Source: an uncultured Eubacterium sp.
GTDB taxonomy: Bacteria; Bacillota; Clostridia; Lachnospirales; Lachnospiraceae
Reading direction: 5' to 3'
DNA length: 64,000 bases
Assembly (NCBI GenBank): GCA_910586225.1
Contig: CAJUIL010000015.1
Span: 20,382-84,381, forward strand
Shown here one piece after another: positions 25,725-34,900 of this stretch. Position 1 is the stretch's first letter, and each line of letters begins with the position of its first letter. Both the position numbers and the translations under genes were made by a program. The notes below the pieces were generated by a model. That model was given only the letters and a program-made list of their open reading frames with translations. It was not told the DNA's origin and did no database searches.

Positions 25725-27020
25725 ATGAGAATTGTAAAACTCACAAAAGAAACGACACAAAGCCTGCTGGACGAGCTATTAAAAAGAAGCCCGAACAGCT
25801 ATGGTGAATATGAGGGACGTGTCAGCGCGATCATTGAGGACGTCCGCACCAGACGGGACGAAGCGGTTTTTGATTATACGAAGCGTTTTGACGGGGCACA
25901 GATCCATGCGCACAATGTACGGGTGACGCAAGCAGAGATCGACGAAGCTTACGAACAGGTCGACCCTTCGCTGCTTGCGGTAATGAGAAAGGCACTTGTC
26001 AATATCCGCAGCTTTCATGAAAAGCAGCTCCAGCAGTCTTGGTTTACTTCTGGCGAAAACGGCATTTTGCTGGGGCAGAAGGTTACGCCGCTAAAGACAG
26101 TGGGCGTGTATGTACCGGGCGGCAAGGCGGTTTATCCGTCCTCCGTGCTGATGAATACCGTTCCGGCAAAGGTGGCGGGCGTTGAGCGTGTGGTCATGGT
26201 GACACCGCCGGACAAGGACGGAAAGGTCTGCCCGTCGACATTGGTTGCCGCAAGGGAGGCAGGTGCGGATGAAATCTATAAGGTCGGGGGTGCGCAGGCA
26301 GTCGCAGCCTTGGCATTTGGAACACAGAGCATTCCGCAGGTAGATAAGCTGGTAGGGCCTGGAAATATTTACGTTGCGCTGGCGAAAAAGGCGGTGTTTG
26401 GTTATGTCAGCATCGATTCGATCGCGGGGCCGAGCGAGATACTCGTGCTTGCGGACGAGACGGCGGATCCGGTATATGCGGCGGCGGATCTGCTGTCGCA
26501 GGCAGAGCATGACGAGATGGCTTCCGCGATCCTTATTACAACATCTATGGAGCTGGCGCAGAAGGTGTCCGAGCAGACGGAGCGTTTTCTGGAAAAGCTT
26601 TCACGCAGAGATATTATTAAAAAGTCGCTGGATAATTACGGCTATATTCTGGTGGCTGATCATATGGAGCAGGCGGTGGAGGCTGCAAACGAAATTGCAT
26701 CCGAGCATCTGGAAATATTGACAAAGGATCCGTTTGAGGTTATGACCAAGATCCGAAACGCTGGGGCGATCTTCGTTGGGCCATACAGCAGCGAGCCGCT
26801 GGGCGATTATTTTGCAGGGCCAAACCATGTGCTCCCGACCAACGGTACGGCAAGATTTTTCTCTGCGCTGAGCGTTGATGATTTTGTGAAAAAATCCAGC
26901 ATTATTTCTTATTCGAAGGAAGCGCTGGAGCCGGTTTACCGGGATATCGTGCAGTTTGCGGAATCCGAGCAGCTGACCGCGCACGCCAATTCGATCCGTG
27001 TGCGTTTTGAAAAAGAATGA
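25725..27020 (+). CDS. hisD: Histidinol dehydrogenase
   Basis: Zinc- and NAD-dependent enzyme for the last two oxidation steps to histidine. The 431 residues include 'VGVYVPGGKAVYPSSVLMN', 'GGAQAVAALAFGT', 'VDKLVGPGNIYVALAK', 'SIAGPSEILVLAD' and 'SEHLEI', with catalytic Glu-His pair and zinc ligands in place ('QAEHDE', 'GPNHVLPT'). GGGAG precedes the ATG at 25725; a GTG nine bases earlier is less likely. Confidence 0.96.
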   Translation: MRIVKLTKETTQSLLDELLKRSPNSYGEYEGRVSAIIEDVRTRRDEAVFDYTKRFDGAQIHAHNVRVTQAEIDEAYEQVDPSLLAVMRKALVNIRSFHEKQLQQSWFTSGENGILLGQKVTPLKTVGVYVPGGKAVYPSSVLMNTVPAKVAGVERVVMVTPPDKDGKVCPSTLVAAREAGADEIYKVGGAQAVAALAFGTQSIPQVDKLVGPGNIYVALAKKAVFGYVSIDSIAGPSEILVLADETADPVYAAADLLSQAEHDEMASAILITTSMELAQKVSEQTERFLEKLSRRDIIKKSLDNYGYILVADHMEQAVEAANEIASEHLEILTKDPFEVMTKIRNAGAIFVGPYSSEPLGDYFAGPNHVLPTNGTARFFSALSVDDFVKKSSIISYSKEALEPVYRDIVQFAESEQLTAHANSIRVRFEKE

Positions 27021-27048
27021 ATGGATCAAAAAGAAAGGTTTACAGATT

Positions 27049-28329
27049 ATGGATAGAAAAATATTAGCGGCGACGCTGTATTTAAAAGACGGCGTACCTG
27101 TAAAGGCCCCCGATGACCTGACTCCCGCAGGAGATCTAAAGGTTCTTGCAAAGGGCTATAATGACGGCGGCATTGATAAAATTTTTGTGTTTGACCTCTC
27201 CGATGAGGATCAGGAGCATGAAAAAAACATCCACACCATCCGGGAGCTGAACCGTCTGATCGAGATTCCGACGTGCGGCGGCGGCAATGTGCGGCGGTTA
27301 GAGGATATTAAAAAGCTGCTTTACGCCGGATGCAAGCAGGTATTGATCAATGGCTCAAGGCCGTACTGCTTTGCGCTTGTAGATGAAGCTTCCTCAAGGT
27401 TTGGGCATGAAAAAATCCTAGTGTCAGTGAAAAACATTGACTTTGTATTTAAACACAAAGAAGTGATCAAAGAAAAGATCCATGAAATGCTTGTGATGGA
27501 TCCGAAAATGCTGGATTCGGTGGAAAATCTGACCGATACGCAGTATGTCGCGCTTTGTGAAAAGCAGGATATGGATTGTATGCTGGGCATATTGCGCAGA
27601 GATCATTCCCGCGGCATTTACGGCAGCTTTTTAAATGGCGCGAAAGGAGACGCCATGGAATTAAAGTCGATGCTTTCCGAGCAGGGGATCAAAATGGATA
27701 ATTTTGAACCGGCGCTTAAATGGAGTGACTTTAAGCTAAATTCAGACGGTATGGTTCCAGTCATCGCGCAGGACTATCGGACGGGTAATGTGCTGATGCT
27801 TGCATATATGAACGAGGAAGCGTTTAACAAAACGATTGCCACCGGAAAAATGACTTATTACAGCAGAAGCCGCGGAGAGCTTTGGGTCAAGGGCGCTACG
27901 TCCGGAAACATCCAGTATGTCAAGGTACTGACAGCGGACTGCGACCATGACACGATACTCGCCAAAGTATCCCAGGTCGGCGTAGCCTGCCATACGGGCC
28001 AGTACAGCTGCTTCCACAACGAGATCGTACATAAGGAATATATTGAACGCAATCCACTGAAAGTATTTGAGGAAGAATACGCAGTCATCCACGACCGCAA
28101 GATCAATCCGAAGGAGGGCTCGTATACGAATTATTTATTCGACAAGGGTCTGGATAAGATTTTGAAAAAGGTCGGCGAAGAGGCGACGGAAATCGTGATC
28201 GCGGCGAAAAACCCGGATGCAGAGGAGATCAAATACGAGGCGGCGGACTTTTTATATCATTTGATGGTGCTTATGGTAGAAAAAGGACTGACGTGGGAGG
28301 ACATCACAAGCGAGCTGTCCCAGCGCTAA
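27049..28329 (+). CDS. hisIE: HisIE with an extra N-terminal HisA/HisF-like barrel domain
   Basis: Phosphoribosyl-AMP cyclohydrolase plus phosphoribosyl-ATP pyrophosphatase, steps 2 and 3 of histidine synthesis. The 426-residue product is about twice the usual length. Residues 1 to about 215 resemble a HisA/HisF half-barrel ('LYLKDGVPVKA', 'GGIDKIFVFDLS', 'IPTCGGGNVRRLEDIKKLL', 'GCKQVLINGS'), but the first catalytic Asp is Tyr11 and the second appears to be Lys128. HisI follows (about 230-335) with 'DCDHDTILAKV' and 'ACHTGQYSCF'. HisE (about 340-426) shows 'KVGEEATEIVIAAKN'. The HisI and HisE parts look active; the barrel looks inactive. hisA, hisF, hisH, hisB and hisC are not in this window. 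Confidence 0.9.
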   Translation: MDRKILAATLYLKDGVPVKAPDDLTPAGDLKVLAKGYNDGGIDKIFVFDLSDEDQEHEKNIHTIRELNRLIEIPTCGGGNVRRLEDIKKLLYAGCKQVLINGSRPYCFALVDEASSRFGHEKILVSVKNIDFVFKHKEVIKEKIHEMLVMDPKMLDSVENLTDTQYVALCEKQDMDCMLGILRRDHSRGIYGSFLNGAKGDAMELKSMLSEQGIKMDNFEPALKWSDFKLNSDGMVPVIAQDYRTGNVLMLAYMNEEAFNKTIATGKMTYYSRSRGELWVKGATSGNIQYVKVLTADCDHDTILAKVSQVGVACHTGQYSCFHNEIVHKEYIERNPLKVFEEEYAVIHDRKINPKEGSYTNYLFDKGLDKILKKVGEEATEIVIAAKNPDAEEIKYEAADFLYHLMVLMVEKGLTWEDITSELSQR

Positions 28330-28336
28330 ACGGATC

Positions 28337-28714
28337 TTGCAAAAAATTGGAATAGCCTGGCCATCTGTGCATAAAATAGAACAAATCGAAAAAGCCTTGG
28401 AGCTGTTGGATATGCTTGGAAATGAATATGCGCAGGCCAGAAAACAATACGTCGAGGAGGTCAGGCGTTCCTTTCACCATATGCAGCCAGAAGAATACGA
28501 AGAAGAACCGCAGGCGGGGGCGGTATCCTTTTTCAAGGTACGGTTTTTGATCGCGGTCTGTATTTTTGCTGCATTTGTACTGTGTGACAGGACGGGAAGC
28601 CGGTTTTATGATCATACAACGGAAGAGGTTGTGGAATTGTTAAAGCAGGAGAGATTTCAGTCGGAGCTGGATGCGATACGGGAGACTTGGGATGTGATTA
28701 CGCGGGAGAAGTGA
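28337..28714 (+). CDS. Small single-pass membrane protein of unknown function
   Basis: A 125-residue frame starting with TTG seven bases after hisIE. An acidic, helical N-terminal half is followed by one transmembrane helix (about residues 69-85, 'FLIAVCIFAAFVLC') and a short charged C-terminal part. No family is recognised. The TTG lacks a good ribosome site. The in-frame ATG at 28412, with GGAG about nine bases upstream, is an alternative that shortens the protein to 100 residues. Its position suggests co-transcription with the his genes, but a functional link is not shown. Confidence 0.5.
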   Translation: MQKIGIAWPSVHKIEQIEKALELLDMLGNEYAQARKQYVEEVRRSFHHMQPEEYEEEPQAGAVSFFKVRFLIAVCIFAAFVLCDRTGSRFYDHTTEEVVELLKQERFQSELDAIRETWDVITREK

Positions 28715-28836
28715 TGGGGTGGTTTCTGAAGAGGTATACTAAAATTGGACGCGGAGGGAGAGAAATTAGACAGGATAACAGAAGGGAAGAACGGCTGGAT
28801 ATCGCAGACAGATTTAAGACAATGAAGCCTTTGTGA
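28714..28836 (+). CDS. Possible 40-residue basic small protein coupled to the preceding gene
   Basis: The ATG at 28714 overlaps the preceding stop (TGATG), with GGGAG five bases upstream, a layout typical of translational coupling. The product 'MGWFLKRYTKIGRGGREIRQ...' is basic, arginine-rich and has no recognised relatives. A transcription terminator begins 29 bases after its stop. It may be real or a remnant of a longer gene. Confidence 0.35.
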   Translation: MGWFLKRYTKIGRGGREIRQDNRREERLDIADRFKTMKPL

Positions 28837-28865
28837 ACCCCCCTTTAAAGTAAGATATGGTTGAG

Positions 28866-28910
28866 GAAAGAAAAGACCATGCCACAGTGACAGGCACGGT
28901 CTCTTTCTTT
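28866..28910 (+). terminator. Rho-independent terminator after the his gene cluster
   Basis: A stem formed by AAAGA-AAAGACC-TGCC (28867-28883) and GGCA-GGTCT-CTTTCTTTT (28892-28910) ends in a T-rich run. Confidence 0.7.
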
Positions 28911-29327
28911 TGGTCTTGTAGGCTCTCAAGAGATAAAAAGTATAATTCTGGAATGAGCAATAAAATACAAAGATTTTTTAAAAAATCGAATATTTTGGCA
29001 TTGTGTGATATATTATAATTAGTTATGCACATTAGGGAGGGAAAAATGTGAAACAGACATACAAAGCTAATCTCCAAAAGACTATTGCGGACTTTTATCC
29101 TGTATATAGATATGTCGATGGGTATGCACTATAAGGATATATACAAGTATTGATGAATCTGGAGATTTGGGGTGTGGAACTGGTACAAAAATGCTCACAG
29201 ATGTGTTGATTTATGATTCTGAAACCCGAAATATCATACCCTATAGGTATTATAAGACACACGCCAGCGTCCTCAAAACCAAAAAACACAAAAAATCCGA
29301 GAAATCTGGAAAATTTTCTGTAAACCC
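28911..29327. other. Intergenic stretch with traces of a decayed gene
   Basis: An AGGGAGGG site at about 29035 leads into a GTG frame at 29048 ('VKQTYKANLQKTIADFYPVY') that stops at 29134. In a second frame the sequence continues with 'IYTSIDESGDLGCGTGTKM' and 'VLIYDSETRNIIPYRYYK'. This looks like one gene split by a frameshift, but I do not recognise it. No other feature was seen. Confidence 0.3.
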
Positions 29328-29356
29328 TTGCATTTTCCATCCAAAAGTGCTATTTT
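29328..29356 (+). promoter_or_regulatory. Likely promoter of the rimP-nusA-infB operon
   Basis: TTGCAT (29328-29333), a 17-base spacer and TATTTT (29351-29356). It is upstream of a perfect leader hairpin. Confidence 0.5.
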
Positions 29357-29381
29357 ATAAAATAAGAATAAAGCAGCTGTT

Positions 29382-29413
29382 AATTGAGAGTGGACCGCAA
29401 TCCACTCTCAATT
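29382..29413 (+). promoter_or_regulatory. Perfect inverted repeat in the nusA operon leader
   Basis: AATTGAGAGTGGA (29382-29394) and TCCACTCTCAATT (29401-29413) form a 13-base perfect stem with a 6-base loop. No T run follows, so it is not an ordinary terminator. It may be a leader structure that controls the operon. Confidence 0.5.
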
Positions 29414-29478
29414 CGCGTTGTACTGCAATTTGATAAAATGTGCAGCGTATCCTGGCAGCATTTAAAGGAGGTGTAAAA

Positions 29479-29946
29479 ATGTCAAGAAGCAAAGAGTATG
29501 AACGAAAAACCGAAGAACTGCTCCTGCCAATTTTGGAGAAGTGTCATTTTGAGCTCGTCGATGTGGAATACGTAAAGGAAGGAAGTACCTGGTTTCTGCG
29601 TGCCTATATTGATAAGGAAGGCGGTATTACAGTCAATGACTGCGAGGATGTGGCCAGAGAAATGAATCCGATCTTGGATGAGCTGGATTATATCGACGGT
29701 TCGTACACCTTCGAGGTCAGCTCGCCGGGACTTGGCAGACCGTTAAAAAAGGAAAAGGATTATGTCAGAAATCTTGGAAAAGACGTGGAAATCCGTACCT
29801 ATCGTCCCATTATGCATGAAAAAGAGTTTCATGGAGTGTTACAGGCATATGATGACAGCACGGTTACGATCGTTACGGAGGATGGTGTGGAAGTTTCCTT
29901 TGAAAAGAGTGATATTGCCCTGATTCGCCAGGCACTAGATTTTTGA
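29479..29946 (+). CDS. rimP: Ribosome maturation factor RimP
   Basis: Needed for 30S subunit maturation. The 155 residues carry the family's 'LVDVEYVKEGSTWFLRAYIDKEGGITVNDCE' region (given in part: VDVEYVKEG, YIDKEGG) and 'YTFEVSSPGLGRPLKKEKDY'. The ATG at 29479 follows AAAGGAGGTG; an upstream in-frame alternative at 29440 adds a poor N-terminus. It is the first gene of the classic rimP-nusA-ylxR-ylxQ-infB-rbfA operon. Confidence 0.94.
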   Translation: MSRSKEYERKTEELLLPILEKCHFELVDVEYVKEGSTWFLRAYIDKEGGITVNDCEDVAREMNPILDELDYIDGSYTFEVSSPGLGRPLKKEKDYVRNLGKDVEIRTYRPIMHEKEFHGVLQAYDDSTVTIVTEDGVEVSFEKSDIALIRQALDF

Positions 29947-29981
29947 GTGCAGCAGTACACATAGATTAGGAGGAGCGAAAA

Positions 29982-31322
29982 ATGAACAATGAATTGTTAG
30001 AAGCGTTGAATATATTGGAAAAAGAAAAAAATATCAGCAAGGATACTCTGCTCGAAGCCATTGAAACGTCATTGATTACCGCCTGTAAAAACCATTTCGG
30101 CAAATCCGATAATGTGAAAGTGGATATGAACCCGGAAACGTGTGAGTATCATGTATTTCAAGGTAAGACTGTCGTGGAGGAGGTGGAGGATCCGGTAATG
30201 GAGATCAGCCTTGCGAATGCGAAGATGATCAACAGCAGGTATGAGCTTGGGGATATGGTCAATATCGAGATCAAGTCTAAGGAATTTGGCCGTATCGCCA
30301 CGCAGAACGCAAAAAACGTTATCTTGCAGAAAATCCGCGAGGAAGAGCGTAAAATACTCTGTGATGAATATTACAGCAAGGAAAAGGATATCGTGACCGG
30401 CATCGTCCAGCGGTATATGGGCAGGAACGTCAGTATCAACCTTGGAAAGGTAGACGCGGTGCTGACCGAAAACGAGCAGGTAAGAGGCGAGGTGTTCCAG
30501 CCGACGGAGCGTATCAAGCTCTATATCCTGGAGGTAAAATCTACGTCAAAGGGACCTAAGATCCTTGTGTCCAGAACACATCCAGAGCTGGTCAGGCGGC
30601 TGTTCGAATCCGAGGTGACAGAGGTTAAGAGCGGTATCGTAGAGATAAAAAGCATTGCGAGAGAAGCCGGAAGCCGTACAAAGATCGCGGTACATTCCAA
30701 CGACCCGAACGTGGACGCGGTCGGCGCCTGTGTCGGTTTAAACGGTGCGAGGGTAAATGCGATCGTCAACGAGCTGCGCGGGGAAAAAATTGATATTATT
30801 ACTTGGAATGATAATCCGGCGATGCTGATCGAAAACGCATTAAGTCCCGCAAAGGTTATTTCGGTCATTGCGGACGCAGAGGAAAAAAGCGCCAAGGTCG
30901 TTGTACCGGATTACCAGCTGTCACTCGCGATCGGCAAGGAAGGGCAAAACGCAAGGCTGGCGGCAAGGCTGACCGGATTTAAGATCGATATTAAGAGCGA
31001 GACGCAGGCGAGAGAAGCCGGAGACTTTCTGGATTACGAAAACGATTATGAGGATGCGGACGAATACGAGGACTACGAGGATTATGACAGCGAGGCTTAT
31101 GGATCGGACGGAACGTATGCAGATGAGGAACAGGAGCTTGCCGACGATGGCTATGCGGAAGGATCCGAAGCTATGGACGATGATTATCCAGAGCAGTCTG
31201 ACATAAATGCGGGTGAAAGCACGTATGACACTCAAAGCGATGCAGACGCTATGACATCATCCGAGTGGGAGGATTCGGATGAGACTGACGAAGAGAGCAA
31301 GGAAGGTGCGGATGCAGAGTGA
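29982..31322 (+). CDS. nusA: Transcription termination/antitermination factor NusA
   Basis: Binds RNA polymerase and nascent RNA and controls pausing, termination and antitermination. The 446 residues contain the N-terminal polymerase-binding domain (about 1-125), an S1 domain (about 130-200) and two KH domains (about 205-345; 'GACVGLNGARVNAI', 'AIGKEGQNARLAARLTG'). The last 100 residues are a very acidic Asp/Glu/Tyr-rich tail, not found in Bacillus NusA but common in Lachnospiraceae. AGGAGGAG precedes the ATG. Its stop overlaps the next start (GTGA). Confidence 0.96.
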   Translation: MNNELLEALNILEKEKNISKDTLLEAIETSLITACKNHFGKSDNVKVDMNPETCEYHVFQGKTVVEEVEDPVMEISLANAKMINSRYELGDMVNIEIKSKEFGRIATQNAKNVILQKIREEERKILCDEYYSKEKDIVTGIVQRYMGRNVSINLGKVDAVLTENEQVRGEVFQPTERIKLYILEVKSTSKGPKILVSRTHPELVRRLFESEVTEVKSGIVEIKSIAREAGSRTKIAVHSNDPNVDAVGACVGLNGARVNAIVNELRGEKIDIITWNDNPAMLIENALSPAKVISVIADAEEKSAKVVVPDYQLSLAIGKEGQNARLAARLTGFKIDIKSETQAREAGDFLDYENDYEDADEYEDYEDYDSEAYGSDGTYADEEQELADDGYAEGSEAMDDDYPEQSDINAGESTYDTQSDADAMTSSEWEDSDETDEESKEGADAE

Positions 31323-31594
31323 AAACGAAAAAAATTCCTTCCAGAATTTGTGTAGGATGCAGGGAGCCAAGAGAAAAACGGAGCATGGTACGTGTTGTTA
31401 AGACAGCGGAAAATGAAATCTGCCTGGATGTAACAGGAAGGAAAAACGGGCGCGGAGCTTATATCTGTAAAAATACGGAGTGCCTGCAGCGTGCCATACA
31501 GACGAAGGGACTGGAACGTTCGCTGAAAACACAGATCCCGGAGCAGGTAATAAATTTGTTAAAAGAGGAGATGAGTGCGGTTGAAGCCAGATAA
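31319..31594 (+). CDS. rnpM: RNase P modulator RnpM (YlxR, DUF448)
   Basis: A 91-residue nucleic-acid-binding protein; the family has been shown to bind RNase P RNA and lower its activity. Signature stretches are 'RICVGCREPREKRSMVRVV' and 'GRKNGRGAYICKNTECL'. It starts with GTG at 31319, overlapping the nusA stop, and overlaps the next gene by 20 bases, so its translation is coupled to both neighbours. Confidence 0.92.
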   Translation: MKTKKIPSRICVGCREPREKRSMVRVVKTAENEICLDVTGRKNGRGAYICKNTECLQRAIQTKGLERSLKTQIPEQVINLLKEEMSAVEAR

Positions 31595-31895
31595 GGTGTT
31601 GTCAATGATCGGAATAGCAGCCCGTGCGGGAAGTATTGCAAGCGGTGAGTTTTCCACGGAAAAAGCTGCGAAGGGCGGCAGGGCTTATCTGGTAATCCTT
31701 GCGAAAGACGCGTCGCAGAATACGAAAAAGCATTTTTCAGATATGTGCGCTTACCGCGAGATACCATATTTTGAATATGCGGATAAGAAACAGCTTGGTA
31801 ATTGTATCGGAAAGGAATACCGGGCGTCATTGGCAGTTACAGATGAAAATCTGGGAGGAGCAATTATCAAAAGGTTAACGGAAACAGAAAACTGA
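31575..31895 (+). CDS. rplGA: L7Ae-family ribosomal-like protein YlxQ (RplGA)
   Basis: A 106-residue protein of the L7Ae/L30e fold that binds kink-turn RNA. It begins 'KVLSMIGIAARAGSIASGEF' and has 'AYLVILAKDASQNTKKHF'. GAGGAG precedes the GTG start at 31575, which lies inside rnpM. The operon position between ylxR and infB matches other Firmicutes. Confidence 0.9.
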   Translation: MRLKPDKVLSMIGIAARAGSIASGEFSTEKAAKGGRAYLVILAKDASQNTKKHFSDMCAYREIPYFEYADKKQLGNCIGKEYRASLAVTDENLGGAIIKRLTETEN

Positions 31896-31918
31896 ATAAT
31901 GGAGGTAATAGATAGTTT

Positions 31919-34900
31919 ATGGCAAAGCAGAAAATACATGAACTTGCAAAAGAGTTGAAAATAGCGAGTAAAGTAATCGTGGATTATATGAATAAAAAGA
32001 CAAAGGATAAGGATAAAAGGTTTACTCCTTCAAACGCGCTGGAGGAAGCAGAAGCAGCGGATATCAAGGCGAACCTGGATACGCTTGTAAAGGCGGACAG
32101 TGCGTACAAGGAAACGGCCGCGCAGTCCAGACAGCAGGACGCAAAGGCCGGCCAGCCGCCAAAACAGGACGCAAAGGCGCCGCAGGCTAAGCAGCAGGAT
32201 GCAAAGGCCGCTTCCAAGGAAGGCGAGGCAAGACCGAAGAAGAAATCCAGCATTACAGCAGTATTCAACGCACAGTACAGCAAGCAGAACCGCAGGCAGA
32301 ACGGCAATGGGAACCGTGGCAATAAATCTGCGGGTGAGCGTGGCGACCGGCCAAACAGGGAACGCGGGCAAAGGACTGTAAAGCCTGCGGAGCGGCCGCA
32401 TATCCCAATCCGTCCGAACGCCGACAGACCGAATTATGACCGGGCGTCTGCTCATGTGCCGGATGATGAGATTGTAAAGCCAGTACCGGAAAAGACAGAC
32501 AATAAAAATAAACCGGACAATAGACAGGAGCGGACGAACCGGCCAGAACGTGTGAGCGACCGCGGCGACAGGCAGGATCGTGCGGCTGAGCGCGGCGACA
32601 GGCAGGATCGTGCAAACGACCGCGGCGACAGGCAGGATCGCGTGACTGACCGTGGCGATAGACAGGACCGTGCAAATGACCGTGGTGACAGACAGACAGG
32701 CGGCAGGGGCGGACAGCGCGGGCAGTCAGGCGGCGTGCGTGCGATGAGCGGCCAGAAGCAGTCAGGCGGTGCACGGACAAACGCAAGATCAGAACGAGGT
32801 CAGAATGACAGAGGTGGAAGAAATGCGGGATTTGAGCAAAAGGGTGAGAAAAATCATTCGAATAATCGAGCGAATTCCGGTAATAATTATGGTGATAAAA
32901 ACGGCAGCAGAGTCGGTTCGAATCGCCAGAAGGAATTTAAAGGAAAATTAGAACAGAATATCAACCGTTTCCATAAGGATTCGGTAAAGACATCCTCAGA
33001 GGAGATCGCAAAGGAAGGCCGCGATAACAGAAGCCGTGACAATAACCGCAAGAAAAACAACAATAATAAGGACTTTGACCGGTTTGGCGGCAAGAAGCAG
33101 GAACGCTATGTCAATCTGGAAAAGACGAGCGGGCATAAGAAGAAAAACCAGACGCCGGTACAAAACGCGCCGAAGGAAGAAGACGCGATCCGCTCCATTA
33201 CGCTTCCAGAACACATGACGATCCGCGAACTGGCGGATAAGATGAAGGTACAGCCTTCTGTTATTGTGAAAAAGCTGTTTTTAAAAGGCACTATGGTTAC
33301 GGTCAATCAGGAGATCGATTACGAGCACGCAGAAGAGATCGCGCTGGAATTTAACTGCATAGCAGAGCCGGAAGAAAAGATCGATGTCATTGCAGAGCTG
33401 TTAAAAGAGGACGCTGAGGATGAGAGCAAAATGGTTTCCCGTCCGCCGGTAGTCTGCGTTATGGGTCATGTAGATCACGGCAAGACGTCGCTGCTTGACG
33501 CGATTCGAGATACAAGAGTAACCGATAAGGAGGCCGGAGGCATTACACAGGCCATCGGTGCTTATATGGTAAAATGCAACGGCGAAAATATCACGTTTTT
33601 GGATACGCCGGGCCACGAGGCGTTTACGGCGATGCGTATGCGCGGCGCTAATTCGACGGATATTGCGATCCTGGTCGTAGCAGCTGACGACGGCGTAATG
33701 CCGCAGACGGTAGAAGCGATCAACCACGCAAAGGCAGCAGGAATTGAGATCATCGTTGCCGTAAATAAGATCGATAAGCCAAACGCCAATATCGAGCGCG
33801 TAAAACAGGAGCTTTCTGAGCACGAGCTGATCCCGGAGGATTGGGGCGGCAGCACCATCTTCGTTCCAGTATCCGCGCATACCAAAGAGGGTATCGAGCA
33901 GCTTTTGGAGATGATTCTGCTGACAGCCGAGGTGCTGGAATTAAAGGCGAATCCAAAGCGGAACGCCCGCGGCGTTGTGATCGAAGCAAAGCTGGATAAG
34001 GGACGCGGCGCGGTAGCGACTGTGCTTGTACAGAAGGGTACGTTAAAAGTCGGCCAGCCGGTGGCGTGCGGCAGCAGCTTTGGTAAGGTGCGCGCGATGA
34101 TCGATGATAAGGGACGCAATGTCAAAGACGCAAGACCATCCATGCCAGTAGAGATCTTAGGCTTGAGCAGTGTGCCGGATGCAGGCGAGACGTTTGTTGT
34201 ATGCGGATCGGAAAAGGAAGCCAGAAATTTCTCAGAAACGTATATTTCCGAAAGCAAGGAAAAGCTGTTAGAGGAAACCCGGTCACGGATGTCACTGGAC
34301 GATCTGTTTTCACAGATACAGTCCGGCAATGTGAAGGAATTGAACATTATCGTAAAAGCGGACGTACAAGGCTCCGTCGAAGCAGTCAGACAAAGCCTGC
34401 AGAAGCTTTCAAACGAGGAAGTTGTAGTCAAGATCATCCATGGCGGCGTTGGTTCGGTCAACGAATCTGATGTCAATCTGGCATCCGCCTCCAATGCGAT
34501 CATCATCGGCTTTAACGTGCGTCCGGATCCGGTAGCAAAGGCGACTGCAGAACGAGAAGGCGTGGATATCCGTCTGTATAAGGTGATCTATAGCGCTATC
34601 GAGGACGTATCTGCAGCTATGAAGGGTATGTTAGACCCGATTTTTGAAGAAAAGGTACTGGGCCATGCAGAAGTACGCCAGATTTTCAAAGCGTCCGGTA
34701 TTGGAAATATCGCAGGATCCTATATTTTGGACGGCATTTTCGAACGAGGATGCAAGTGCCGTATTACAAGGGACGGGGAGCAGATCTACGAAGGCGCGCT
34801 GGCATCGTTAAAGCGGTTTAAGGATGATGTGAAGGAAGTAAAGACCGGATTTGAATGCGGACTTGTCTTTGAAGGCTTTAATGACATCGCGGAATTTGAC

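Noticed and set aside
32558..32695. CRISPR array
   Set aside because: The regular 30-base units have no spacers and are in frame within infB.
33562..34506. Minus-strand open frame of 314 codons
   Set aside because: Fully antisense to the GTPase region of infB; Ser/Thr-rich composition is typical of a shadow frame.
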